From Acidobacteriaceae bacterium (GTDB lineage: Bacteria; Acidobacteriota; Terriglobia; Terriglobales; Acidobacteriaceae): a stretch of DNA of 34,680 bases. The DNA is taken from NCBI GenBank assembly GCA_030038195.1, contig JASHPJ010000011.1, positions 1 through 34,680 of the forward strand, written 5' to 3'. Positions 1 to 9,446 of this stretch are shown one piece after another (the stretch's first letter is position 1; each line of letters starts with the position of its first letter). The position numbers and the translations under genes were made by a program. Under the pieces are notes generated by a model. It saw nothing but the letters and a program-made list of their open reading frames with translations, was not told the origin of the DNA and did not search any database.

Positions 1-31
1 GACATATAAGCGAGCAGAAAATAAAGGGCTT

Positions 32-96
32 GTCATCCTGAGCGAAGCAGGTGCGATTTTTTGCACCTGCGGAGTCGAAGGATCTGCGGTTGCTTT
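32..96 (+). repeat. Variable-arm hairpin repeat, copy A
   Basis: The left flank GTCATCCTGAGCG (32-44) is followed by a perfect 8-bp hairpin, GCAGGTGC (47-54) and GCACCTGC (63-70), with a T-rich 8-base loop. The right flank is GGAGTCGAAGGATCTGCGG (71-89) followed by TTGC. The flanks recur at 293-375 and 27231-27300, but the hairpin arms have a different, still complementary sequence there. No coding content. Confidence 0.8.
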
Positions 97-188
97 CCGT
101 CATTCCCCGCGTACTACGCCCGATTTCCGGCCTTTCTTGCCAAGCCTATATGTCGATACGGCCTAGGGAAGCTCTGATGAAGCCCCTG

Positions 189-217
189 TTTTGAAAGGGC
201 ACGATTTGAGTCGTGCC
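189..217 (-). repeat. GGCACGA palindromic repeat, copy 1
   Basis: Seven-base arms GGCACGA (198-204) and TCGTGCC (211-217) surround a 6-base loop and are preceded by TTTTGAAAG. Read on the minus strand the unit ends in CGTGCCCTTTCAAAA. The same tail occurs at 18917-18945 and 31055-31076 on the plus strand. It is a short dispersed intergenic repeat. Confidence 0.7.
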
Positions 218-257
218 TTAATCTTCATCGGACCACTTATTCAGAGCTTCCCTGGTA

Positions 258-375
258 TCCTGAGTCTGAAGTTCGCATCATCAATAATAAACGGTTATCC
301 TGAGCGGAGTTTGGGGCGTTTTTTGCGCCAAACGGAGCCGAAGGTCGAAGATCCGCCGTGGCGGAACCTGCGGTT
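258..375 (+). repeat. Variable-arm hairpin repeat, copy B, with left end of the 27.2-kb element
   Basis: Bases 258-281 are identical over 24 positions to 27198-27221, the left end of the element at 27195-27331. After this come TTATCCTGAGCG (295-306), the hairpin GTTTGGGGC (309-317) with GCGCCAAAC (325-333, one mismatch) around a T-rich loop, and a diverged right flank with GATCCGCCGTGGCGGA. No right inverted end is found downstream, so this copy is truncated or decayed. Confidence 0.7.
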
Positions 376-650
376 TGCCTCCTGCGCCACGAATTTTCGG
401 GAAAACCCAACAATCTTGGCCAGCGGTCAACCGGCTATATGTCGATACAGCCCGGCGTACCCGCCGCTCATTTCCCAAGTAATGTCCGTTTTTCGGTCCC
501 GTTTTCGTATTGATAAGTGTGGGGGACAACCAGGCGGGCGATTCACTGCACCCGCGCAAGCGGGAAAGGCGTCCGGGGCGGCGGTAACCGCTTGATGGCC
601 GCAGCGCGCCGAGGCTTGCCCTCAAACGATCTTCTAAACGGAGGTTCAGG

Positions 651-3600
651 ATGCGTGTGATTCCTCGTTATGCTTTGGTTCTGGCGTTGTTTCCAATCGT
701 GGTTGCTTCAACAGCGGGAAGCCAGGCAGTCGCGAGCGCGTCTCCTAGCCGCTCAGTGCTGCCGGCAAAACAAGCCGCCATCGCGCAGGACTACGGCAAG
801 CTCCCGCTCAGCTTCGAAGCAAACCAGGGCCAGGCTGACCCGCAGGTGCGTTTTCTCGCGCATGGCAGGGGGTACTCGCTTTTGCTCACAGGCGATAAGG
901 CCGTGCTGGTCCTGCATAAGCCGCAAAAGGCTGACGCTCCGGCACAGGCCAATGCGCACGCGGTCAAAGCCGATGTGATCCGGATGCAGCTCGTTGGAGC
1001 CAATCCGTCACCGCAAATCGCTGGCGAGCAGAAGCTCCCTGGCACGGCGAATTATTTCATCGGCAGCGACCCGAGCAAGTGGCACAGCGATGTATCGACC
1101 TACGCGAAGGTCCGGTACAGCAACGTCTACCCCGGCGTAGACCTGGTCTACTACGGCAACCAGGGGCAGCTTGAGTACGACTTCGTCGTTGCGCCAGGAG
1201 CGGACCCTGAATCCATCCGGCTATCCTTCGCTGGCGCGAAGAAGATTAAGCTCGGACATGATGGCAACTTGCGCCTGCTTGCCGGTGCAGGGGAAACGCA
1301 GCTTCGAAGTCCAGTGATATATCAAACGATGGCAGGCAAGAGAAAGCCAGTGGATGGGCATTTCCGCTTGCTTGCCGACGGGACAACGAGTTTCCTACTG
1401 GGAGAATATGACCATTCGCTGCCGCTGGTCATCGATCCAGTATGGGTGTATGTCACATATCTGGGAAGCACGGAGGGTTCACAGGCCAATAGCGAGATTA
1501 ACGCGATTGCCGTAGATGCGAGCGGGAATGCTTACGTGACGGGCTATACAGATGTGAGCGATTTTGTTACCACCCCAGGTGCATATCTCGGATACGATCC
1601 TGACCCCAACAACGTTTCATTTGTCACAAAGATCAACCCTGCTGGTACCGCGTTGGTCTACTCGACATTTCTTGGTGGAACTGGAAACACATACGGAAAC
1701 GGTGAAGGAGATCTCGCTGAAAGCCTGGCCATTAACTCGACTGGAGAGGTGTACGTCACCGGCTTGACCTATTCGTCCGATTTTCCCGTCACCACCGGCG
1801 CCTTTCAAACCACGAACAAAGCAGCTGGCAATTCCGGCTTACCTGCTGGTTTTGGTGCAACTGGATTTGTCACGCATCTCAGCGCCGATGGAAGTTCCCT
1901 TATCTATTCAACGTATCTGGGTGGAAGCAGTCGGGATTTGCCGTCATCTCTTGCTCTGGATACCTCTAATGACGCGTATATCGCAGGGATCACTTTCTCG
2001 GCAGATTTCCCGACCACGTCAGGTGCGTTTCAGACAAAGAACAACTCCGCCTCCAACAAAAATGGCTGGAATGCTTTTGTTGCGAAGCTAAATCCTTCCG
2101 GATCAGCTCTTGAATACTCTACCTACCTTGGTGGAAGCGGCGAGAATGAAATAAGCGGTGGTCTGGGATCGATTTGTGCGTGTGCACTTGCAGTAGACGG
2201 CTCCGGTGATGCATATATTGGCCTTGGTAATGTACAGTCAACGGATTTTCCCGTCACAAGCGGAGTCTATCAGTCTTCCTATCCGCAAAACGGGGCTTAT
2301 CCGGGTGTGGCCACATTAACAGAATTGAAACCGGACGGAAGCGGGTTGGTGTATTCCACCTATCTCTTTAACGCAAGTCTTGGGGCGCTGGCGTTGGATA
2401 GTTCTGGGAATGTGTATATTGGGGGCACTACCGCAACGGGTTTTCCTGCTACCACTGGAGCTTTTCAGACTGCGCCTGCAGGAGATGAATCCGAGCCGGC
2501 ATACGTCGCGAAGGTCAACTCTACGGGAACTGCTCTCGTCTTTGCCACACTCTTAGGTGGGACAACTAGGGATATGGATTCAGTGTTAGGAATCGCATTG
2601 GATTCTTCCGGCAACTCCTATCTGGTCGGATGGACTCAGTCGCCGAATTTTCCAACAACACCGGATGCGCTGGTGCTGACTGGGGCTGCCACTTCCTGGT
2701 CTCCATTTTTTACGATATTGAATTCCGATGGTTCGAGTTTGAAATTCTCTACATTCCTCGCGGGGGGGGGAGGTTTTTTGGGAACTGACTATGGAAGTGG
2801 TGTGGCTCTGGGCACGAATGGACTTGTTTATATTGCAGGAAATGGTGGATTGCTTGGCGGGGGGACACTATCTCCAATCGGTTTCATGCCTGAATGCTTA
2901 GATTTCGGCTGCCCCTATGTCCTTGAGATCAACCTCAACGAACCCACGCCAGCGCAGACGCCAACGTTCTCCCTGGCATCCGGCACATACGCTTCATCCG
3001 TCACGGTTTCCATCAGAGACACAACCCCGAACGCGACGATCTACTACACCACCGATGGCAGCACGCCGACGACCTCATCGACCGTCTACACCGGCGACCT
3101 GACGATCAACGGCACAGAAACAGTTCAGGCCATCGCAACAGCTCCGGGCTTTGGGACGAGCGCCGTGGCCTCGGCAACGTACACAATTACCGCCGCCACG
3201 CCGACGTTTTCTCCCGCAGCCGGAACCTACACCTCGGTGCAGACGGTGACGATCAGCGACGCCACCAGCGGCGCGACGATCTACTACACAACCGACGGCT
3301 CGACGCCGACGACATCTTCGACTGAGTACACGGGGCCGATCACGGTAAGCAGTTCGGAGACGATCAGCGCAATCGCCGTTGCGAGCGGCGTCTTGAACAG
3401 CAGTGTAGCGACGGCCACATACACCATCAACCTGCCCGCCGCGGCCACGCCGGCGTTTTCTCTTGCGGGTGGGACCTATGCCTCGACGCAGACGGTAACG
3501 GTCAGCGACGCAACGAGCGGCGCGACCATCTATTACACAACCGACGGCTCGACGCCGACCACTTCTTCCGCCCAGTACACCGGAGCTATTACGGTCGCTT

Positions 3601-6600
3601 CCACGGAGACCATCGAGGCAATTGCCGTGGCCTCCGGCTATTCAAACAGCGCAGTAGCCAGCACAACGTACACCATCAATAATCCGACCGTCACCGCTAC
3701 GCCAGCCTTCGATCCTGTCGAAGGAGAATACGACTCGCTGATTTCCGTCACCATCACGGACACGACGCCGGAAGCAACCATATACTACACAACCGATGGC
3801 TCAACGCCGACGACCAGTTCCGCTGTCTACACAAGCGCCATCGCTGTCACGCCCCCCGAAATCCTTGAGGCAATCGCGACCGCCAAAGGTTACGGAAACA
3901 GCGCCGTCGCAATCGCAAAATACACCGTCAAGGAGCCCCTTGCCGCAACGCCGACATTCAAGCCTGCACCAGGGGTCTATCCCACCGCGCAATCCGTCAC
4001 AATCTCGGACTCGACGCCGGGCGCCGCCATCTATTACACCACCGATGGAACTCAACCCACCACGGCGTCTACCCCCTACGAAAGCCCGATTCCTGTTGGT
4101 CAGAGCACTACCATCAAGGCGTTTGCCACGGCCCCGGATTATGTCGACAGCAGCCTCGGGACGGCAGCATACGTGATCGAAATGCCTTACTACAATCTGC
4201 CTCCGGGGGGATCGGCCACCGGCGGCGCGATCGACCAGTTCGGCAACACCAATCCGGTGGTGGGGTCGGGACTCTCCTATCCCAGCGGTGTCTCCATAGA
4301 TGGCCAGGGCAACCTCTACTTTGGAAATGTGACCTTCAATCCCGTTCGCATCGATCTGATGGAGCGAACCACAGCCGGGGCGGTCACAGATCTCGGCAAC
4401 GTGCTCGACACCTCCGGTGGAACCATCCAAATCCTTCCCTCGGAGTTCAGCGTAGCAGCGGATCTCGCCGGCAACGTCTACTACATGACGCCGACCTGGA
4501 ACAGCTCGAATGGCACGGTGCCAGGTGCACTTTACAAGTTCGGAACCAAAGCTCCTCTGGTCAACAATCTGTCCTATCCAGCAGGCATCGCTACCGACTA
4601 CGCCGGCGATGTCTATTTCGCTAACCTCATAACCAGTCCGTTTCATGTGGAACTGATGGAGTACACCACTGACGGAGAGGTGAACGACCTGGGCACGATT
4701 TTTCAGACCTCGAGTGCGGTCGAGATAGGGGGTTGGGCTTTTGACCTCGCGGTAGACCCAAGCGGGAACGTTTACTATAACGTGCCAAGCACCGCAACGG
4801 GCAGCGCGCAGCCGAATGGCGCAATTATGCAATTCGTCGGCATCGGAGCAACCCCAATATCTATTGCACCGGACCTCGATCATCCGACCGGGCTCTCGAC
4901 AGACGTGTATGGCGACATCTTCTTCAACGATTTCAACTACGCGAAGGGGACTGTCGAACTTGAAGAGCTTCCCAGTGGAGGCACAGTCCAGCAACTCGGC
5001 CAGACCTACCAGGGTGGATTCCAACTGGGCCCGTGGGCTTTCGACGTAGTCGCTTTCCGGCCACCCACAGCAACCCCAGGATTCAGTCCCGTGCCGGGCA
5101 ACTACACGAAAATTCAGTCGGTCACGTTGTCTGACTCCACGCCAGGCGCCCAGATCTACTACAACATCAATGGCGCGAATCCGCCCACCACAAGTTCCAC
5201 CCTGTACACCGGTCCCATCGCGGTACTACAGTCTGAGACCATCAGCGCCATCGCGGTGTCAACCGGATATGTGCCCAGCAGCGTGGCCAACGGAACCTAC
5301 AACATTTACCCGCAGGCAGAGACCCCTGTCATTTCTCCGGCCGGGGGCACCTACACCTCGGTGCAGGCAGTAACGATCAGCGACGCCACGAGCGGAGCGA
5401 CGATCTACTACACGACTGACGGCTCGACGCCGAAGACTTCTTCCACCGAGTACACCGGACCCATTACGGTCGGCAGTTCGGAGACGATCAACGCGATTGC
5501 CGCAGCCACGGGCGATTCAAACAGCGCCGTGGCTAGCGCAACTTTCACCATCAATCTGCCAATTGCGGCTACGCCGACGTTTTCTCCTGCGGCGGGGACG
5601 TACACCTCGGCACAGACGGTAACGATTAGCGATACGACGAGCGGCGCGACGATTTATTACACGACCGATGGCTCAACTCCGACCGCCTCCTCAACCAAGT
5701 ACAGCGGGCCGATTACAGTCAGCAGCACGGAGACGGTCAGCGCCATTGCCACAGCCAGCGGTTACACGGCAAGCGCCGCAGCAATAGCCTCGTACACGAT
5801 CAATCTGCCGCCGGAACCGGTTGTCACACTTTCTCCCACGAGCCTTACCTTTGCCGCGCAGAACACCGGTTCCACCAGTACAGCGCAGACCGTAACGCTC
5901 ACCAATGGCGGTGCGGCTGCGTTGAGCATTGCGTCCATCGCCACATCCGGTGATTTTGCAGAGACCAATACCTGCGGATCGAGTGTGGCTGCCGCAGCGA
6001 GCTGCGCTATCTCGGTCACTTTCACCCCGACCGCAGGCGGAACACGCACCGGATCTCTAACCATCACCGACAACGCCAGTGGCTCTCCGCAGACCGTGTC
6101 GTTGAGCGGAACCGGCAGTACTGTGACGGAGTCATCTTCGCCCAATTCCTTGACCATCAGCTCCGCAGGCGGATCGGCAACCGACACGATTCAGCTTTCC
6201 TCTGCTGGCGGCTTCTCGGGAACGGTGAATCTGAGCTGCTCGGTCGCGTACAAAGGCTCGGGCACAGCCTCGGATGCGCCGACATGCACATTGAATCCAA
6301 CTCAGGCGCAGATTTCGTCGGGCTCTTCATCGAGTACAACGCTGACCGTCTCGACGACGGCGTCAAGTTCGGCGCGCCTTAACAATCCATTCCTGCCCTT
6401 GGGCGGCGGCGCGCTTGCCGCTGTGCTGATCTTCGTCGGAGTGCCGCGCCGCAGGTGGCGGGGCCTGAGCCTGGTGGTCATTCTGGGCATGGCGATTGCC
6501 GGAATGTGCATCGGATGCGGCGGCTCTGGCGGGAGCAGCGGCAACAACCCGCCTGCGAATCCCGGCACCACGACCGGCAACTATAGCGTGACCGTGACAG

Positions 6601-6653
6601 CGACAAGCGGAACCATGACAGCGTCCGTGTCCATTCCGCTTACAGTGCAATGA
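651..6653 (+). CDS. Giant secreted SBBP beta-propeller / chitobiase-C repeat / choice-of-anchor-D surface protein
   Basis: The 2000-residue product is a probable cell-surface or secreted adhesion/scaffold protein; its ligand is unknown. A signal peptide (about 1-30) is followed by the conserved N-terminal domain that precedes SBBP propellers (LSFEANQGQ near residue 55, YPGVDLVYYG near 165). SBBP-type propeller repeats span about 265-765. Five chitobiase/beta-hexosaminidase C-terminal repeats (IYYTTDGSTP signature) span about 766-1176. An NHL-like segment is at about 1180-1470, and three more chitobiase-C repeats reach about 1717. A choice-of-anchor-D/ASPM-SPD2-Hydin domain lies at about 1722-1823. 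The tail holds hydrophobic segments around 1905-1955 and a Cys/Gly/Ser-rich stretch. The start is supported by GGAGG (640-644) six bases ahead of ATG. The protein is very long, is repeat-built, and contains a G9 tract at 2762-2770. The domain order resembles secreted Acidobacteria proteins. The function is inferred. Confidence 0.9.
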   Translation: MRVIPRYALVLALFPIVVASTAGSQAVASASPSRSVLPAKQAAIAQDYGKLPLSFEANQGQADPQVRFLAHGRGYSLLLTGDKAVLVLHKPQKADAPAQANAHAVKADVIRMQLVGANPSPQIAGEQKLPGTANYFIGSDPSKWHSDVSTYAKVRYSNVYPGVDLVYYGNQGQLEYDFVVAPGADPESIRLSFAGAKKIKLGHDGNLRLLAGAGETQLRSPVIYQTMAGKRKPVDGHFRLLADGTTSFLLGEYDHSLPLVIDPVWVYVTYLGSTEGSQANSEINAIAVDASGNAYVTGYTDVSDFVTTPGAYLGYDPDPNNVSFVTKINPAGTALVYSTFLGGTGNTYGNGEGDLAESLAINSTGEVYVTGLTYSSDFPVTTGAFQTTNKAAGNSGLPAGFGATGFVTHLSADGSSLIYSTYLGGSSRDLPSSLALDTSNDAYIAGITFSADFPTTSGAFQTKNNSASNKNGWNAFVAKLNPSGSALEYSTYLGGSGENEISGGLGSICACALAVDGSGDAYIGLGNVQSTDFPVTSGVYQSSYPQNGAYPGVATLTELKPDGSGLVYSTYLFNASLGALALDSSGNVYIGGTTATGFPATTGAFQTAPAGDESEPAYVAKVNSTGTALVFATLLGGTTRDMDSVLGIALDSSGNSYLVGWTQSPNFPTTPDALVLTGAATSWSPFFTILNSDGSSLKFSTFLAGGGGFLGTDYGSGVALGTNGLVYIAGNGGLLGGGTLSPIGFMPECLDFGCPYVLEINLNEPTPAQTPTFSLASGTYASSVTVSIRDTTPNATIYYTTDGSTPTTSSTVYTGDLTINGTETVQAIATAPGFGTSAVASATYTITAATPTFSPAAGTYTSVQTVTISDATSGATIYYTTDGSTPTTSSTEYTGPITVSSSETISAIAVASGVLNSSVATATYTINLPAAATPAFSLAGGTYASTQTVTVSDATSGATIYYTTDGSTPTTSSAQYTGAITVASTETIEAIAVASGYSNSAVASTTYTINNPTVTATPAFDPVEGEYDSLISVTITDTTPEATIYYTTDGSTPTTSSAVYTSAIAVTPPEILEAIATAKGYGNSAVAIAKYTVKEPLAATPTFKPAPGVYPTAQSVTISDSTPGAAIYYTTDGTQPTTASTPYESPIPVGQSTTIKAFATAPDYVDSSLGTAAYVIEMPYYNLPPGGSATGGAIDQFGNTNPVVGSGLSYPSGVSIDGQGNLYFGNVTFNPVRIDLMERTTAGAVTDLGNVLDTSGGTIQILPSEFSVAADLAGNVYYMTPTWNSSNGTVPGALYKFGTKAPLVNNLSYPAGIATDYAGDVYFANLITSPFHVELMEYTTDGEVNDLGTIFQTSSAVEIGGWAFDLAVDPSGNVYYNVPSTATGSAQPNGAIMQFVGIGATPISIAPDLDHPTGLSTDVYGDIFFNDFNYAKGTVELEELPSGGTVQQLGQTYQGGFQLGPWAFDVVAFRPPTATPGFSPVPGNYTKIQSVTLSDSTPGAQIYYNINGANPPTTSSTLYTGPIAVLQSETISAIAVSTGYVPSSVANGTYNIYPQAETPVISPAGGTYTSVQAVTISDATSGATIYYTTDGSTPKTSSTEYTGPITVGSSETINAIAAATGDSNSAVASATFTINLPIAATPTFSPAAGTYTSAQTVTISDTTSGATIYYTTDGSTPTASSTKYSGPITVSSTETVSAIATASGYTASAAAIASYTINLPPEPVVTLSPTSLTFAAQNTGSTSTAQTVTLTNGGAAALSIASIATSGDFAETNTCGSSVAAAASCAISVTFTPTAGGTRTGSLTITDNASGSPQTVSLSGTGSTVTESSSPNSLTISSAGGSATDTIQLSSAGGFSGTVNLSCSVAYKGSGTASDAPTCTLNPTQAQISSGSSSSTTLTVSTTASSSARLNNPFLPLGGGALAAVLIFVGVPRRRWRGLSLVVILGMAIAGMCIGCGGSGGSSGNNPPANPGTTTGNYSVTVTATSGTMTASVSIPLTVQ
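2762..2770 (+). repeat. Nine-base poly-G tract inside the surface-protein gene
   Basis: Nine consecutive G residues, followed after AGG by six T, lie in frame in the SBBP region and encode part of a Gly-rich turn. A one-base length change would frameshift the gene after about 700 codons. Confidence 0.85.
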
Positions 6654-6705
6654 GGCGTTGACTTGTTGGGATTGGCGGGCGGCCCAGATCTTGGAGGCAC
6701 TCAAT

Positions 6706-6749
6706 CCAGCACGAAAAATGGGTGCCCCAGGTCTCCTTGGAGACTGGGG
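6706..6749 (-). terminator. Hairpin between convergent genes, probable terminator of the sigma/kinase operon
   Basis: CCCCA-G-GTCTCC (6725-6736) pairs with GGAGACTGGGG (6739-6749), with one bulged G. On the minus strand the hairpin is followed a few bases later by TTTTT (6713-6717), as in an intrinsic terminator for the kinase gene that ends at 6773. The sequence also carries GGTGCCCCA and CCAGCACGAAAA, both found again in the gap near 11.5-11.9 kb, so it doubles as a dispersed repeat. Confidence 0.5.
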
Positions 6750-6772
6750 AAAGCATGCCGGCAGCCGCAGCA

Positions 6773-9442
6773 TCACCTAGAAGCCCGCACGGTTGCGGTT
6801 GCCGGTTCGGCTTTGAATTGCTCTGCTTTCTGCGGCTCGCCGAGCGCCGCGTAGGCGGCGGCGAGATCGCGTCGCGTGCCTTGAACCCAGCCTGAACCCG
6901 GATTCATCTGCTTGCTGAGTATCTGGTAGCCTGCCAGCGATTGCTCCACGGACGCACTGTATTTGTGGTCCTGGAGAAGCGCCATGCCGAGCCGCGCCCG
7001 CGCCATCCCCGTCTGGATGTTGCCGGCTCCAAGCGCGCGTGTGAAGCGGCCAATGACGTCCACAAGCATACTTTCGCATTTCGCATAACGACGTTCCGCC
7101 TGGTAGACGCTGGCGAGATTGCCCAGTGCAACAGCCACGCGATAGTCCCCGTCGCCGTAGGCTCGACGATAGATATCCGCAACCTGGGAGTCGTCTCTCT
7201 CCGCCGCCTGAAACTGCTTCTCACCCAGCTCGACCGACGCTGTTGCGTTGAGCACATAGGCGACCCGCGGATGCTGCGGGCCATAAACGCGTTCCTGAAT
7301 CGCGAGAGCGCGCTGAAGAAGTTTTCCCGCTTCGTCGTTCTTCTTCTCATACATAAGGGTGCTTGCCAGCGTGGTCAGCTTGCGCGCCGTCTCCGGATGA
7401 TCCGGCCCATACCATCTCTCCATGATCGCCAGCGCCTCCCGTTCGAGCGGCTCGGCCTGGGCATAGTAGCCGCGGACCTCCTGTGTCTGCGCCAGGTTCC
7501 CTAAATCTTCGGCGACGTGCGGATGAGTCTCGCCGTAAACAGCGCGGTCGATCATGAGTGCTCTCTGGTTGAGGGCATCGGCCGCGTCGTAGTTACCCGT
7601 GTAAATCTGCGCATCGGCGAGCTTACCCAACGCCCGCGCCAGTTCCGGCGAATGCGGCCCATCCGCGGCTTCTATGGTCTTCGCCGCATCTCCGAGCACA
7701 GGAGTAGCCTGCTTCTGTTCGCCGGCAGCGACCATCACTGTTCCCAGCGCCAACTCCGTTCGGCCAAGAAGAGGCTTATCGACGGGGGTGCGGCTCCGAA
7801 TTGCATCCAGCGACTGGCGCACGAGCTGCTCTGCCGCCCTGGTTTTGCCCTCGTCCGCGTACACGAGCCCCAGCGCAGTCTGGGCGCTCGCAATTCCAGC
7901 CGGGTCCTCATCCTGCAACGATTCCCGGTCTTTGAGCGCCTTTTGCAGCAGAGATTCGGCCTGGTCCAGCCGGCCTAATTTCTGCGAGAGCGTTCCCAGG
8001 GTCTGGTACAGGTCCGCCTGGATCAGCGGCTGGTTATGGAGCGTGCCGGCCAGTTGCACGCCGCGGTCAACCATCGCGGTGACAGGCAGGTCCGCCTCCG
8101 GACCGGCATCCTGGTCGCCGCCCTGGAGCAGGTTGTTCATGAAGCTCTGGATGTACCGCACGCGTGCCGCTTCGGCCACGGCATGGCTTCGTTCTTTCGC
8201 CAGCCGCCATGTGAAAAAGACCGCCATCGAGACGACCAGCAGCAGCGTTGCCGCAGAAGCCAGCACTGCTCGCCGGTATCGCCGTACAAATTTTCCCGTG
8301 CGATAGAGCAGCATTGCGGGTTGCGCGTCCAGGGGCTGATTGTTCAGGTAATGGTCGATGTCCCGAATCAGTGATTCGACAGAAGCATACCGCTGCCGCG
8401 GGTCCGGGTGCATCGCCGTAAGACAGAGTTTGTCCAGGTCTCTCCACTCCCATCGGGAAAGGCTCGGCTCAGGGCTGTCGGAGTTTCCTTGAACAACGGC
8501 TGCGGAAGGCTTTTCGGGAGGCCGGCGCCTGCTTTCATCCTCGGTGGAAACGGACGCCTGTGTGAGTTGCCTGTAAGGATGCCTGCCGGTGAGCGCCTCG
8601 TAGAGAATCACGCCGAGTGCGTATACGTCGGTATAGACGCCCACCTGGCCATCACTTTTCCATTCGGGCGCTGCATAGTCATACGACATGAACCGCAGGC
8701 CCGGACTTGTCGCGTCCACCGGCCCGTCGGCATTCTGCAACTGCCGCGCAATGCCAAAATCGACGATGCGGGGCGTCCCGTCCTTCGCCACAAGAATGTT
8801 GGAAGGCTTCAGGTCCCGGTGAATGATTCCCTGCAGATGCGCATGGAGTACCGCTTCACAGACTGAGCGAAAGAGCCGCAATCTTGCTTCGATAGAACGG
8901 CCAGGCAGGCGGCAATAGGTAGTAAATCGCATGCCCCGGATGTATTCCTCGACATAATCCATGACGAAAAACGGCGTTCCATCCTCCAAAGCGCCCGCAT
9001 CATGGAAACTGACGATGTAGGGATGCCGGAGTCGGGCGAGCGTATTGATCTCATCGGCGAAGCGCTTGCGCCGCATCTCCGGCAACTGGCCCTGCGGAAG
9101 CAGGAACTTGATCGCCATCGGCTGGCCTGTATCGGCGCGCAGGGCTTTCCAGACAGCGCCCATGCCGCCCCGGCCCAGAAACTCCTGGCGCTCGTACGGA
9201 CCGATCCTTTCGGGAGGGACATAAGCCGGAGAGTCTCCGAACACCTGATCAACGGCTTCGGCCACTCCGCGCCGGAGCCACGAAACGCCCCGCCGATCCT
9301 CGTCCAGCATGGCCAGCACTTCATTTTTGATCTCCGTGCTGCCATCGCAGGCTGCGTCCAGGAACACCAGCCTCTCTTCCACGGGGCGTTCGAGCACCGC
9401 GTGGAAGAGGTCCACGATCTTCGACCAGGCTGCGCCGTCCAT
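6773..9442 (-). CDS. Membrane-anchored Ser/Thr protein kinase with C-terminal TPR repeats
   Basis: The 889-residue kinase has an N-terminal helical region (1-60) typical of kinases paired with ECF sigma factors. The kinase domain spans about 83-365: Gly-rich loop GRGGMGAVW (90-98), Lys112, catalytic HRDLKPSN (208-215), DFG (228-230) and APE (258-260). One transmembrane helix (about 391-413) puts the kinase in the cytosol. The rest, about 430-880, is a tetratricopeptide array of the kinesin-light-chain type (AEPLEREALAI, AGKLLQRALAIQE), probably for protein-protein contacts. Its start lies 4 bp after the sigma factor stop, and no good Shine-Dalgarno is visible, so translation is probably coupled. 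The likely role is phosphorylation-based signalling with the linked sigma factor. The substrate is unknown. Confidence 0.93.
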   Translation of the reverse strand: MDGAAWSKIVDLFHAVLERPVEERLVFLDAACDGSTEIKNEVLAMLDEDRRGVSWLRRGVAEAVDQVFGDSPAYVPPERIGPYERQEFLGRGGMGAVWKALRADTGQPMAIKFLLPQGQLPEMRRKRFADEINTLARLRHPYIVSFHDAGALEDGTPFFVMDYVEEYIRGMRFTTYCRLPGRSIEARLRLFRSVCEAVLHAHLQGIIHRDLKPSNILVAKDGTPRIVDFGIARQLQNADGPVDATSPGLRFMSYDYAAPEWKSDGQVGVYTDVYALGVILYEALTGRHPYRQLTQASVSTEDESRRRPPEKPSAAVVQGNSDSPEPSLSRWEWRDLDKLCLTAMHPDPRQRYASVESLIRDIDHYLNNQPLDAQPAMLLYRTGKFVRRYRRAVLASAATLLLVVSMAVFFTWRLAKERSHAVAEAARVRYIQSFMNNLLQGGDQDAGPEADLPVTAMVDRGVQLAGTLHNQPLIQADLYQTLGTLSQKLGRLDQAESLLQKALKDRESLQDEDPAGIASAQTALGLVYADEGKTRAAEQLVRQSLDAIRSRTPVDKPLLGRTELALGTVMVAAGEQKQATPVLGDAAKTIEAADGPHSPELARALGKLADAQIYTGNYDAADALNQRALMIDRAVYGETHPHVAEDLGNLAQTQEVRGYYAQAEPLEREALAIMERWYGPDHPETARKLTTLASTLMYEKKNDEAGKLLQRALAIQERVYGPQHPRVAYVLNATASVELGEKQFQAAERDDSQVADIYRRAYGDGDYRVAVALGNLASVYQAERRYAKCESMLVDVIGRFTRALGAGNIQTGMARARLGMALLQDHKYSASVEQSLAGYQILSKQMNPGSGWVQGTRRDLAAAYAALGEPQKAEQFKAEPATATVRASR

Positions 9443-9446
9443 AAAA

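Larger units (their letters stand above)
1..650. other. Repeat-rich intergenic region before the large surface protein
   Basis: I see no convincing gene here. The open frames that cross it run through repeats and have no ribosome binding site. It contains two copies of the variable-arm hairpin repeat (32-96 and 293-375), one copy of the GGCACGA/TCGTGCC palindrome (189-217), and an 18-bp direct repeat with one mismatch (CTATATGTCGATACRGCC at 146-163 and 435-452). The last ~50 bases carry the ribosome binding site of the next gene. The promoter of that gene was not identified. Confidence 0.7.

Noticed and set aside
191-595. 134-residue frame in the first intergenic region
   Set aside because: It is built from the dispersed repeats themselves, lacks a ribosome binding site, and resembles no protein I know.
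3801-5024. 407-residue open frame on the minus strand inside the surface-protein gene
   Set aside because: It is opposite a clear repeat-domain gene, has a low-complexity His/Arg/Gly-rich composition and no recognised domain. Biased codon use of the sense gene explains it.
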